Source: an uncultured Pelagibacteraceae bacterium
Lineage (GTDB): Bacteria > Pseudomonadota > Alphaproteobacteria > Pelagibacterales > Pelagibacteraceae
Direction of reading: 5' to 3'
Length of the DNA: 59,682 nt
NCBI GenBank assembly: GCA_902511185.1
Contig: CABXEK010000004.1
Location: 1-59,682, forward strand
The translations under genes were made by a program, and so were the position numbers. The notes under the pieces were generated by a model. That model was not told where the DNA came from and did not search any database. It saw nothing but the letters and a program-made list of their open reading frames with translations. Below, piece after piece: positions 9,493-18,095 of this stretch; the stretch's first letter is position 1, and the number at the start of each line of letters is the position of its first letter.

Positions 9493-10578
9493 ATGGAAAT
9501 AATAAATAATTTTTCTGACGTATTTTCGTCGGTTTGGAAAAAAGGAATTCTAGGTGTTGATATTTTTCAAATATTAATTGGAATTGGTATATTTTTTATT
9601 TTCTTAATTTTTAGAGGAATAATCTCCAAGCTTATAATTAAAAAGTTAGAAATAATTTCTAAAAGAACAACCAATAAACTTGATGATACTTTTGTTAAAG
9701 CTCTAGAAGGTCCTGCAAGATTTTTGCCAATTGTTCTGGGTTTTTTTATTGCAAGTTACTACATGACTTTTTCAAGTGAGGGGCGAGAAGTTGTGGATAC
9801 TATAAACAGAACTTTGATTACAATATTAATATTTTGGGTTATTCATCAAATCATCGAACCAATTTCTTATATTTTAAGTGGACTGGATAAACTTTTAACC
9901 AGAGAGTTAATTGGATGGATAATTAAATCTCTTAAAATTTTAATTTTTATTTTAGGGCTTGCAGCAGTTTTAGAGTTATGGGGAATAAAGATAGGACCAA
10001 TTATTGCAGGACTAGGTTTATTTGGTGTGGCAGTTGCATTGGGTGCTCAAGATTTGTTTAAAAATTTAATTTCAGGAATTTTAGTATTAGTTGAAAAGAG
10101 ATTTAAGATAGGTGATTGGATTACCGTAGAAGGTATCATAGAAGGGATTGTTGAAAAGATTGGATTTAGATCAACAACAATTAGAAAATTTGATAAGTCA
10201 CTTGCAATTATTCCAAATTTTCAATTTGCAGAAAACGCTGTAGTAAATGTAAGTGAAACATCTAATTGGTTGATAAGTTGGATAATAACTCTTCAATATG
10301 ACACGACTGTCGATCAGTTAAAAACAATTAGAAATGAAATTGAAGCATACATTAATAAAAGTGAAGACTTTGATACAAGCGTTGGTATAGCAGTTAGAAT
10401 TGATAAATTTTCTGATAGCTCCATTGATATGTATGTTCGTTGCTTTAAAAAAACTAACAGCTGGAATGAAATGCTCTCTGTTAAGGAGAGACTTGCTATT
10501 GAAATTAAACAAATCGTAGAAAATAATAAAGCAGCTTTTGCTTTCCCAAGTCAGTCGATTTATATCGAGAAAAAATGA
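9493..10578 (+). CDS. Mechanosensitive channel, MscS family
   Basis: A 361-residue inner-membrane protein. Hydrophobic helices occur at about residues 20-45, 70-90, 103-125, 140-160 and 163-190. The last is the pore helix, followed by the signature GVAVALGAQDLFKNLISGILVLVEKRFKIGDWI, then IEGIVEKIGFRSTTIRKFDKSLAIIPN. This is the conserved MscS beta-domain entry. It would release osmolytes on hypo-osmotic shock. It is 2 nt after hemD and overlaps the next gene by 4 nt. Confidence 0.93.
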   Translation: MEIINNFSDVFSSVWKKGILGVDIFQILIGIGIFFIFLIFRGIISKLIIKKLEIISKRTTNKLDDTFVKALEGPARFLPIVLGFFIASYYMTFSSEGREVVDTINRTLITILIFWVIHQIIEPISYILSGLDKLLTRELIGWIIKSLKILIFILGLAAVLELWGIKIGPIIAGLGLFGVAVALGAQDLFKNLISGILVLVEKRFKIGDWITVEGIIEGIVEKIGFRSTTIRKFDKSLAIIPNFQFAENAVVNVSETSNWLISWIITLQYDTTVDQLKTIRNEIEAYINKSEDFDTSVGIAVRIDKFSDSSIDMYVRCFKKTNSWNEMLSVKERLAIEIKQIVENNKAAFAFPSQSIYIEKK

Positions 10579-10865
10579 TAGCAATTTTCTATTTAGTTTT
10601 ACAAATTTTAAAGCTGTATTCTTATGTAGTAATAGCAAATGTCTTAATAAGCTGGTTGATTGCTTTCAATATTTTAAATACTCAAAATAGATTTGTTTAT
10701 TCTGTTTTAGAACTAACTTATCGATTGACTGATCCAATTTTATATAGAATTAGACGTTTTTTGCCTAATCTAGGCTCTTTAGATATTTCTCCAATAATTC
10801 TTCTTTTATTGATTTGGTTTATTGAAATGTGTATGAAGCTTTACATTGCGCCAATGATTTTTTAA
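10575..10865 (+). CDS. YggT family membrane protein
   Basis: A 96-residue protein with two membrane helices. It carries the YggT pattern VIANVLISWLIAFN, then LTDPILYRIRRFLPNLGSLDISPIILLLLIWF. It overlaps the MscS stop codon (ATGA). The precise biochemical role of the family is unsettled; links to osmotic tolerance make the MscS neighbour suggestive. Confidence 0.9.
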   Translation: MIAIFYLVLQILKLYSYVVIANVLISWLIAFNILNTQNRFVYSVLELTYRLTDPILYRIRRFLPNLGSLDISPIILLLLIWFIEMCMKLYIAPMIF

Positions 10866-10874
10866 GGAATTAAA

Positions 10875-11720
10875 ATGATTTTAATAGATGGAAAAAAAGC
10901 TGCAGCAGAACTTAGAGAAGAGCTCAAACAAGAAGTAGCTGAGTTAAAAAATAAATATAATAAAGTTCCTGGTTTAACAGTAATCTTAATTGGAGATATG
11001 GCTCCAAGTCAAATTTATGTTCGTAATAAAGAAAAGTCAGCTAATGAGGTTGGTTTGAAATCTGAGGTAATAAGATATCCAGATACAGTTGAAGAAAAAA
11101 TTGTTTTAGAAAAAATTGAGGAATTAAATAAAGATGAAAGTGTTTCGGGAATTTTAGTTCAGCTTCCACTACCAAAACATATTGATAAGCAAAAAGTAAT
11201 TGAAATGATTACACCTTCAAAAGATGTAGATGGTTTTCACCCAATGAATGTTGGAAATTTATCATCTGGTTATGAAAGTTCAGTACCTTGTACTCCGCTA
11301 GGATGTTATCTTATGATAAAAAAAATTGAACCAAACTTAAGTGGCAAAAAAGCAGTTGTAGTGGGTAGATCAAATTTGAATGGTAAACCAATGACACAAC
11401 TACTTCTTAAAGAAAATTGTACAGTTACAATTACTCACTCAAGAACGAAAGATTTAAAAGCTGAGTGTTTAGAAGCTGATATTATTGTTGCAGCAGTAGG
11501 TATTCCAGAACTTGTAAAAGGTGATTGGATTAAAAAAGATGCAATTGTAATTGATGTTGGAATTAATAAAACTGAAAATGGTTTAGTTGGCGACGTTGCA
11601 TTTGAAGAAGTTTCAAAAGTTGCTAAAGCTTTAACGCCAGTTCCAGGAGGAGTAGGCCCAATGACAATTGCCTGCTTGTTAAAAAATACTGTAGATTGCT
11701 TTAAGAGATCACAAAAATAA
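10875..11720 (+). CDS. folD: Bifunctional methylenetetrahydrofolate dehydrogenase/cyclohydrolase
   Basis: Converts 5,10-methylene-THF to 10-formyl-THF with NADP; cytosolic one-carbon metabolism. Visible: GDMAPSQIYVRNKEKSA (catalytic YxxxK), ILVQLPLPKHI, PSKDVDGFHPMNVGNL, CTPLGCYLMIK, VVGRSNLNGKPMTQLLL (NADP site) and VPGGVGPMTIACLL. At 281 residues it is full length. It lies 9 nt after yggT. A weak hairpin (AAAAGT/ACTTTT at 11719-11734) follows the stop. Confidence 0.97.
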   Translation: MILIDGKKAAAELREELKQEVAELKNKYNKVPGLTVILIGDMAPSQIYVRNKEKSANEVGLKSEVIRYPDTVEEKIVLEKIEELNKDESVSGILVQLPLPKHIDKQKVIEMITPSKDVDGFHPMNVGNLSSGYESSVPCTPLGCYLMIKKIEPNLSGKKAVVVGRSNLNGKPMTQLLLKENCTVTITHSRTKDLKAECLEADIIVAAVGIPELVKGDWIKKDAIVIDVGINKTENGLVGDVAFEEVSKVAKALTPVPGGVGPMTIACLLKNTVDCFKRSQK

Positions 11721-11736
11721 AAGTGTATACTTTTTA

Positions 11737-12414
11737 ATGATCAATGAAATAAAGAATAAAATTCACTTACTTCACAACATATATATTAAACATAAATACT
11801 TTATAAAAAAAAAATCCTATTCTATGGATGGAGAAGATTTATTTATAATTGATTATTTTAAACATAGAAAGCTAGGTTTTTATGTTGATGTTGGTTGTTA
11901 TCATCCAATACACAGAAATAATACTTTCCTACTTCATAATAAAGGATGGCATGGAATAAATATTGATATACATAAGTTTTCGATAGATTTATTTGATTAT
12001 CTAAGACCAAATGATTTTAATTACAACTTAGCAGTCTCAAACAAAAATCAGATATTAGATATGTACTTTCAAAAACATTTAAGCCAATTAAGCACAATAG
12101 AGGAAGGTCAATCAAAAAAAGTTTTTCAAGGAAATATAAAAAAAAAAAAAATTAATGCAGTTACATTGGACTCAATTTTAGAAAAGATTAAAACTGATAG
12201 TTTAAAAATAGATTTACTTGATATTGATGTTGAAGGAGCTGATTTTAAGGTTCTTGAAGGATTTTCTATTGAAAAATATAAACCAGAATTAATCTGTATA
12301 GAAATACATCAAAAAAATATAAAAGAGAGTTTAATAAGCAAGTATTTACATAATTTTAAATATGAATTGATATGGTCTGGTGTATTTAGCCACATATTTA
12401 AATCAAAAGCTTAA
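11737..12414 (+). CDS. FkbM-type methyltransferase
   Basis: A 225-residue SAM-dependent methyltransferase. It has the FkbM pattern: an SxDGEDLFIIDYF opening, GFYVDVGCYHPIHRNNTFLLHNKGWHGINID (SAM-binding motif I and the acidic turn), NLAVSNK, LLDIDVEGADFKVLEGF and PELICIEIH. FkbM proteins commonly O-methylate sugars of surface polysaccharides or natural products; the target here is unknown. The sequence is even more A-rich than its neighbours, so it may be a variable envelope gene, but that is a weak hint. Confidence 0.85.
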   Translation: MINEIKNKIHLLHNIYIKHKYFIKKKSYSMDGEDLFIIDYFKHRKLGFYVDVGCYHPIHRNNTFLLHNKGWHGINIDIHKFSIDLFDYLRPNDFNYNLAVSNKNQILDMYFQKHLSQLSTIEEGQSKKVFQGNIKKKKINAVTLDSILEKIKTDSLKIDLLDIDVEGADFKVLEGFSIEKYKPELICIEIHQKNIKESLISKYLHNFKYELIWSGVFSHIFKSKA

Positions 12415-12444
12415 AGTCTTAATTTTTATTGATATGGTGTGTTA

Positions 12445-12648
12445 ATGAAAAAACCACCTTATGAATACAGAATTGGAATTATTATGATATTGCTTACTGC
12501 AGTTCCAATTGGTGCAACACAGCTTGGCTGGTACTTTTACAATAAACAAGTTGGTTTTGACTTTGGAATGATTGCTGGAGTCTTTTCTGTTATATTGGCC
12601 GGATATTTAATGTATCAAAAAGGATGGCGTGATGAGGATGAAGATTAA
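12445..12648 (+). CDS. Small membrane protein (67 aa)
   Basis: Two predicted membrane helices (about residues 9-28 and 38-56) and an acidic C-terminus WRDEDED. I do not recognise a family. The ATG of MKKPPYEYR at 12445 is preferred over the GTG two codons upstream. It is 3 nt before the SHOCT-domain gene, so the two are probably co-transcribed. Confidence 0.65.
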   Translation: MKKPPYEYRIGIIMILLTAVPIGATQLGWYFYNKQVGFDFGMIAGVFSVILAGYLMYQKGWRDEDED

Positions 12649-12651
12649 TTC

Positions 12652-12912
12652 ATGGAAAAAATAATATTTTTTGCACTAGCAATTCCTATCCTTGGTTTTG
12701 TTTTTTATTTAGGAGGCACTGCAATCATGAAAGGCTTTAAAGCTAAAATTGATAACAGACCTCAAAAATTAGAAGAAAATGAAACTGAAGATACATCTTC
12801 AAATAACAATCAGTTAAGTAAAGAAATTACAAAACTTAATGAATTACGTCAAAGTGGAGTACTAACAGAAGAAGAATTTGATAAAGCAAAAAAAAAATTG
12901 TTAAATAATTAA
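12652..12912 (+). CDS. SHOCT-domain small membrane protein
   Basis: An 86-residue protein with one N-terminal membrane helix (residues 4-25), a polar linker, and a C-terminal SHOCT motif: KEITKLNELRQSGVLTEEEFDKAKKKLL. SHOCT domains are short oligomerisation or binding modules found at protein ends; the function here is unknown. Confidence 0.8.
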   Translation: MEKIIFFALAIPILGFVFYLGGTAIMKGFKAKIDNRPQKLEENETEDTSSNNNQLSKEITKLNELRQSGVLTEEEFDKAKKKLLNN

Positions 12913-12923
12913 ATTGTTTAATC

Positions 12924-13805
12924 GTGTTCACAGGATTTAAAAAAAAATTTGTTAGGGTAAGTAGGGGAAAAATTTTTTGCAGATTTAAAGGTACTGGACC
13001 TCCATTACTTTTGCTTCATGGATACCCTCAAACTCATGTTATGTGGCATAAAACTGCGCCAGAATTAAGTAAATATTTTACAGTAGTAGTTGCTGACTTA
13101 AGAGGGTATGGAAATAGTCTAGTTTTACCTGGGGACAAAAAACATATTAATTATTCAAAAAGAGAAATGGCTAAAGATATGGTTCAGCTAATGAATAAAT
13201 TAAATTTTAAAAAATTTTTTCTTGCAGGTCATGACCGAGGTGGAAGAGTTGCACATAGGATGGCAAGAGATTTTAAAAATAAAATTTTAGCTTTATGTGT
13301 TTTAGATATTTGCCCAACTCTAGATATGTACGAAACTACTGATAGAAAATTTGCAAAAGCTTACTTCCATTGGTTTTTTTTGATCCAACCATCTTGGTTA
13401 CCAGAAAGAATGATAATGAGTGATCCAAAAAAATGGATGAAAAGTTGTTTACATAAATGGTCTGGAAAGCATAAGTTTGGTAAAGCTGAGGAGGCTTATC
13501 TTAAATCATTTAAACAAAAAAAAAGAATTCATGCTTCATGTGAGGATTATAGAGCTTCAGACACAATAGACTTAGAGCACGATAAAAAAGATAAAAATAA
13601 AAAACTTAATATTCCAATTCAAGTTTTGTGGGGTAAAAAAGGTGTTATCGGAAAACAGTTTAATTCAATAAAAATTTGGCAGAAATATTCTAACAAACAA
13701 ATTATTGGAAAAGCTATAGACTCTGGACATTTTATTCCTGAACAAAATCCACAACAAACAATAGTTCAATTAAGAAATTTTTTTCTCAAACAAATTAAAA
13801 ATTAA
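12924..13805 (+). CDS. Haloacid dehalogenase-like alpha/beta hydrolase (fluoroacetate dehalogenase family)
   Basis: A 293-residue alpha/beta hydrolase. It has the dehalogenase nucleophile elbow AGHDRGGRVAHRMA, with Asp104 as nucleophile and Arg105/Arg108 placed to bind a carboxylate. His149-Trp150 (AYFHWFF) match the halide pocket, Asp128 and His269 (DSGHFIPE) complete the charge relay, and Trp179 and Tyr209 (CEDYR) are also present. From memory these align with the catalytic and fluoride-binding residues of Rhodopseudomonas fluoroacetate dehalogenase with a nearly constant offset. Likely substrate is a short 2-haloacid. It starts at a GTG 11 nt after the SHOCT gene. Its stop overlaps the convergent MBL gene. 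Confidence 0.85.
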   Translation: MFTGFKKKFVRVSRGKIFCRFKGTGPPLLLLHGYPQTHVMWHKTAPELSKYFTVVVADLRGYGNSLVLPGDKKHINYSKREMAKDMVQLMNKLNFKKFFLAGHDRGGRVAHRMARDFKNKILALCVLDICPTLDMYETTDRKFAKAYFHWFFLIQPSWLPERMIMSDPKKWMKSCLHKWSGKHKFGKAEEAYLKSFKQKKRIHASCEDYRASDTIDLEHDKKDKNKKLNIPIQVLWGKKGVIGKQFNSIKIWQKYSNKQIIGKAIDSGHFIPEQNPQQTIVQLRNFFLKQIKN

Positions 13806-14788
13806 TCTTTAAGAATTGATTTTAAAGAGTTGATTTCTCCAATTTTAAATGTAATTGCATCTTTTTTTTTAAACCCAAATTTTTCTGCATTTTCTTTAAA
13901 TCGAATGGGAGGCTCCATTATGGGCTCTAGAGACAAAACAAAACTTCCCCAATGCATTCCTAATACTTTTTTGCTTCTTAAATCTTGAGCAACATTAAGG
14001 GCTTCTTCAGGAGTGGTGTGATAAATAGATTTGTCAAACATTGGTCTAAAATCATAGGCGCCAATATTAATCATTGTAATATCAATTGGACCATATTTTT
14101 CACCAATTTCTTTATAAATATTTCCATAACCCGTGTCACATGCAAATAAAATCTTTATATCCTTATATTGAATTAAAAAATTACCCCACAAAGTTTTGTT
14201 AGTATCAGTTAGACTCCTTTTCGACCAATGTACTGCTGGCAAGAAAGTTATTTTTAAATGATCATTAATTTTAATTTCCTCATACCAATCCATTTCATTT
14301 ACATCTTTGTATTTTTTAAAATATTTTCCTAGTTTTAGAGGAACCAAAACTTTTGAATCTTTAAAAGGAAAATTCCGAATTGTAGACATATCTTGGTGAT
14401 CATAGTGATTATGAGTTAATAGAAATATATCTGTTTTTGGAATTTCATTAAGTTTTAAAGCCGGTTCAGTAAATCTTTTTGGTCCAAAAATTAATGGTCC
14501 TGCATTTTTTGAAAATACAGGATCAGTTATTATTGTCATATTTCCTAATTTAATTAAATAAGTGGCATGACCAATCCATGCAATATAATCATCATCTTTA
14601 AATTTCTCTAAGTTTTCTTTAACAATTTTTTTATCGATTACATGATCTTTTGGAAAAGTAATATCAATTTTCTTTTTTTCTTTAATAAATGTTCTGTAGG
14701 AAAATCTTACATCATTTGCTCTAACTGGAGATCCTTCGGGATTCCTAAAGGTTCCATCTGGAAGATGGTGGTAAGGTTTTTTTTTCAT
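13802..14788 (-). CDS. MBL-fold hydrolase, NAPE-PLD-like
   Basis: A 328-residue metallo-beta-lactamase-fold protein. The metal-binding motif is LLTHNHYDHQDM. Further ligands are in AVHWSKR, ACDTGYGNIY and the late GMHWGSF. WIGHATYLIKLGNMTIITDPVFSKNAGP is typical of the N-acyl-phosphatidylethanolamine phospholipase D-like / UlaG-like branch. A phospholipid or lactone substrate is possible but not established. It is the last gene of a minus-strand trio with the sugar dehydrogenase and SDR. Confidence 0.85.
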   Translation of the reverse strand: MKKKPYHHLPDGTFRNPEGSPVRANDVRFSYRTFIKEKKKIDITFPKDHVIDKKIVKENLEKFKDDDYIAWIGHATYLIKLGNMTIITDPVFSKNAGPLIFGPKRFTEPALKLNEIPKTDIFLLTHNHYDHQDMSTIRNFPFKDSKVLVPLKLGKYFKKYKDVNEMDWYEEIKINDHLKITFLPAVHWSKRSLTDTNKTLWGNFLIQYKDIKILFACDTGYGNIYKEIGEKYGPIDITMINIGAYDFRPMFDKSIYHTTPEEALNVAQDLRSKKVLGMHWGSFVLSLEPIMEPPIRFKENAEKFGFKKKDAITFKIGEINSLKSILKD

Positions 14789-14792
14789 ATCT

Positions 14793-15860
14793 TTAATTAA
14801 TTATTTTTTCCATTAACCATAACTCATCTCCTGCTAAAAAATAAATTTTTCCGTTGTTTGGATGTACTTGAATATCTCTAATTCTTCCTATTTTATTTTT
14901 AAAAATAACTTCTTCACTTATATTAGATATATTATTAAAAATTATTTTTCTTAAGGATTTATCTTTAAGTGAGGTTATTAAAGCATGACCATTCCATTCT
15001 TTAAACTCATTTCCTTTATAAATAGTTATTGCACTGGTAGCAATTGAGGGCACCCAGTATTGAATAGCTTTAGTAAAACCAGGTTTCCATTTTGGTCCAA
15101 TTTTAGTACCTGAATAGTTCTTCCCGCCCCATCCTAATATTTTCCATCCATAGTTTTCTCCTTTTTTTGCTTCACCAAACCAGTCACCACCTCTTGCTCC
15201 ATGGTTGCTTAAATAAATTTTTTCATCATAAGGAGATAGTGCTAATCCCTGCGGGTTTCTAACACCTATTTGATAAATTTCTGGCAACCAATCTGATTTA
15301 CCCTCAAATTTTGGATTATCTTTTGGAATACTACCGTCTGTATGAATTCTTATAATACTACCAGGGTGTTTTGTAGGATCTTGTGCAATCATTCCCATTC
15401 CTCTTTCACCAGCCGAAGCATAAAGATATTTACCTTTTATCGCTAATCTAGATCCAAAATGATAGCCAGAGTCTATAGGAGGATTTGCTTGAAATATGTT
15501 TTTAAAGTTTAATTCTTTTTTACTTAAGGATGCTCTAGCAATTGAAGTACTTGTTTTTCCATTACCTCTATCTTCAGAATATGAAACCCAAAGATAATTG
15601 TCTTGGTAAATAATATCTAACAATCCACCTTGTCCAACATTTAAAACATTTAAGTTATGTTTAACTTCAAAAGTATTTTTTGAATTAATATTAACTATTT
15701 TTATTTTTCCATCTTTCTCAGTTATAATTATTTCATCATTGTTAATGAACGTAGAGCCCCAAGGTTCATCTAATTTTGTAATTTTGGTTAAAGAATAATC
15801 ATCAGAATAGCTTAATGAAGAAAAAAAAAGAAAAAAAATTAATAAAAAATATTTTTTCAC
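14793..15860 (-). CDS. PQQ-dependent aldose sugar dehydrogenase-like beta-propeller, exported
   Basis: A 355-residue protein of the glucose/sorbosone dehydrogenase family (YliI-like). The start is set at the GTG at 15860, just after the SDR stop, because this gives a clean Sec signal peptide (KKYFLLIFFLFFSSLSYSDD). The track start would run through the SDR gene. Visible family motifs: EPWGSTFIN, GQGGLLDIIY, GYHFGSRLAI, GVRNPQGLALSP and GARGGDWFGEA. Family members oxidise aldoses in the periplasm with PQQ; no PQQ synthesis gene is in the window, so the cofactor would come from elsewhere or the activity differs. Confidence 0.85.
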   Translation of the reverse strand: MKKYFLLIFFLFFSSLSYSDDYSLTKITKLDEPWGSTFINNDEIIITEKDGKIKIVNINSKNTFEVKHNLNVLNVGQGGLLDIIYQDNYLWVSYSEDRGNGKTSTSIARASLSKKELNFKNIFQANPPIDSGYHFGSRLAIKGKYLYASAGERGMGMIAQDPTKHPGSIIRIHTDGSIPKDNPKFEGKSDWLPEIYQIGVRNPQGLALSPYDEKIYLSNHGARGGDWFGEAKKGENYGWKILGWGGKNYSGTKIGPKWKPGFTKAIQYWVPSIATSAITIYKGNEFKEWNGHALITSLKDKSLRKIIFNNISNISEEVIFKNKIGRIRDIQVHPNNGKIYFLAGDELWLMEKIIN

Positions 15861-15861
15861 T

Positions 15862-16572
15862 CTAAGATAGTTTTGACCTACCGCCATCAACTGCAATAAT
15901 TTGACCTGTTACCCAGGAACTATCTTCAGTAATTAAAAATTTTGCAAGAGAAGCAGAGTCTTTTCCTTCACCTAATCTTTTTAGTGGATGAGCTTTTGCA
16001 ATACCCTCTGCTATAGTAGTATTCTTTAACATTGGTTCAGCAATTTTTGATTTTGTTAAACTTGGAGCAATACAGTTCACTCTTATATTTGGGGCAAATT
16101 CTGCTGCTAACGATACCGTTAAACCTTCAACGGCAGCTTTAGCTGATGCAATAATTGCATGGTTTGTAAACCCTCTTTGAGCAGCAACTGTTGAGAATAA
16201 AACGATTGACCCCTTATTCTTCTTTAAGTTTTCTTGGTATCCTTTAATAGCCTCTACAGCTGAATAAAGATTCAATTTCATACATTTGTTAAAATCTTGC
16301 TCAGTAACCATTCTTAGTGGTTTTAAATCAATTGAACCAACACAGTACGCTATGCCTTTTATCTCAGAGACATCTTCTTTAACTTTTTCAATAAAACCTT
16401 CTTCTAAAACATCAGCAACTGTAAATGTGCAACTTAATTTTTTCGCAATTGAACTTACGTCATTTTCATTTCTTGCAATTAAGTGAATATCATTTCCAGA
16501 ATTTTTTAACTGTTCAGCTAGATTTGAACCAATTGAACCTGTCGCACCAAAGATTAGATATTTTTCTGACAT
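15862..16572 (-). CDS. SDR-family protein with catalytic Tyr replaced
   Basis: A 236-residue Rossmann-fold short-chain dehydrogenase-like protein. The cofactor motif GATGSIGSN is near residue 9, the conserved Asn sits in LNLYSAV, Ser127 is in VLFSTVA, and IRVNCIAPSLTKS and TGQIIAVDGG complete the fold. The usual YxxxK is IIASAK: Lys145 is kept but the tyrosine position is Ile141. It therefore may not be a conventional dehydrogenase. It is divergent from the photolyase at 16600 with only 27 nt between, which suggests a shared promoter region and possibly a related role. Confidence 0.85.
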   Translation of the reverse strand: MSEKYLIFGATGSIGSNLAEQLKNSGNDIHLIARNENDVSSIAKKLSCTFTVADVLEEGFIEKVKEDVSEIKGIAYCVGSIDLKPLRMVTEQDFNKCMKLNLYSAVEAIKGYQENLKKNKGSIVLFSTVAAQRGFTNHAIIASAKAAVEGLTVSLAAEFAPNIRVNCIAPSLTKSKIAEPMLKNTTIAEGIAKAHPLKRLGEGKDSASLAKFLITEDSSWVTGQIIAVDGGRSKLS

Positions 16573-16599
16573 AAATTATTTAATTAGTTATATTTAGTT

Positions 16600-18090
16600 A
16601 TGAAATTATTTTTTATACTTGGTAATCAATTATTTCCATCAAAATACATAGACCGCTTCAAAAAGGACCATGTGTTTTTTATGGCAGAAGATAATGGATT
16701 ATGTACCTATGAAAAACATCATAAGCAAAAAATCCTACTATTTCTATCTTCTATGCGGTCTTACGCAGATAACTTAAAGAAAAATAAATTTAAATTAGAC
16801 TATCTGAAAATTGAAGATAAGGATTTTAAAGATGATTATTTCAAAAAATTAAAAAAAATAATAACTAAAAATAAAATAACCGAAATTTCAAGCTTTGAAG
16901 TTGAAGATAAATTTTTTGAAACAAAAATTAACGATTTTTTAAAAAAACAAAAAATCAATTGGAATGTTATTCAAACTCCAATGTTTTTAAATTCAAGAGA
17001 TGAATTTAAAAATTATTTAGGAAAATCAAAAAAGCCATTTATGGCAACATTTTACAAAGAAGTTAGGAGAAAATCTGGAATTTTAATGGGTGCAGATGGT
17101 AACCCAATTGGTGGCAAGTGGAGTTTTGATGAAGATAATAGAAATAAACTGCCTAAAGACATTTCAATTCCAAAATTTCCAAGGATAAACGAAACCAATC
17201 ATACAAAAAAATTAAAACCAATAATTGAGAAATTATTTAAAGACCATCCTGGAAGCACTGATAATTTTTGGCTAGCGACAGAGTATGACGATGTTGTTAA
17301 ACTTTTAAATTTTTTTATAAAAGAAAAATCAAATTTATTTGGTGATTATGAAGATGCTGTTAATCAAAAAGATAACATATTATTTCATAGCGCACTAAGT
17401 CCTTATATCAATTTAGGATTAATAACTCCCGAATTTATTATTCAAAAAATTTTGGATTTCCATAAGAAAAATAAAATAAGAATGAACTCCCTTGAAGGAT
17501 ATATTCGTCAGGTAATTGGGTGGCGAGAATTTATGAGAGGTATCTATCAAGGGTATTCGGAAAAAATGGAAGCTAGAAATTTTTTTAAACAAAATAGAAA
17601 AATGAAAAATTCTTGGTATAAAGGAACTACAGGATTACCACCTTTAGATCATGCGATTAAAAATGCAGTTAATCATGGATGGTCTCATCATATCGAAAGG
17701 TTAATGATTTTATCTAACATAATGAACCTTTGCGAGATTAAGCCCACAATTGTTTACAAATGGTTTATGGAGATGTTTGTAGACTCATCTGATTGGGTAA
17801 TGGTTCCAAACGTATATGGAATGGGATTATTCAGCGACGGAGGTATTTTTGCAACGAAACCTTATATTTGTGGTTCAAGTTATTTTATGAAGATGATGGA
17901 TTTTAAAAAAGGGGATTGGTGTAATACGATGGATGGATTGTATTGGAGGTTCATTGATCGAAATAGAAAGTTCTTTCTAACTAATCCTAGACTTTCTATG
18001 ATGGTTCGAATTTTTGATAAAATGAAGGATGAAAGAAAAAAAATGATTTTATCTGAAGCAGATAAGTTCATAAAATTAAACACGAACTAA
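16600..18090 (+). CDS. FeS-BCP-type photolyase/cryptochrome-like protein
   Basis: A 496-residue flavoprotein of the prokaryotic (6-4) photolyase / cryptochrome-like class (COG3046). It opens with MKLFFILGNQLFP and has RSYADNLK in the antenna domain. The FAD domain shows HSALSPYINLGLITPEF, SLEGYIRQVIGWREFMRGIYQ, WSHHIERLMIL, VPNVYGMGLFSDGG and GLYWRFID. The expected four iron-sulfur cysteines appear mostly lost. The region that normally reads YCxxC before a third cysteine is shortened to DFKKGDWC. The upstream ligand position near residue 348 is proline. Only Cys441, plus unrelated Cys378 and Cys424, remain nearby. Function as repair enzyme or photoreceptor is open. Confidence 0.88.
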   Translation: MKLFFILGNQLFPSKYIDRFKKDHVFFMAEDNGLCTYEKHHKQKILLFLSSMRSYADNLKKNKFKLDYLKIEDKDFKDDYFKKLKKIITKNKITEISSFEVEDKFFETKINDFLKKQKINWNVIQTPMFLNSRDEFKNYLGKSKKPFMATFYKEVRRKSGILMGADGNPIGGKWSFDEDNRNKLPKDISIPKFPRINETNHTKKLKPIIEKLFKDHPGSTDNFWLATEYDDVVKLLNFFIKEKSNLFGDYEDAVNQKDNILFHSALSPYINLGLITPEFIIQKILDFHKKNKIRMNSLEGYIRQVIGWREFMRGIYQGYSEKMEARNFFKQNRKMKNSWYKGTTGLPPLDHAIKNAVNHGWSHHIERLMILSNIMNLCEIKPTIVYKWFMEMFVDSSDWVMVPNVYGMGLFSDGGIFATKPYICGSSYFMKMMDFKKGDWCNTMDGLYWRFIDRNRKFFLTNPRLSMMVRIFDKMKDERKKMILSEADKFIKLNTN

Positions 18091-18095
18091 ACTTT

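Noticed and set aside
11719-11734. Hairpin AAAAGT/ACTTTT after folD as terminator
   Set aside because: Only six A-T-rich pairs; too weak to call in an AT-rich genome.
14793-15896. ORF-track start of the sugar dehydrogenase (367 aa)
   Set aside because: Overlaps the SDR coding end and hides the signal peptide; GTG at 15860 gives a clean Sec signal directly after the SDR stop.
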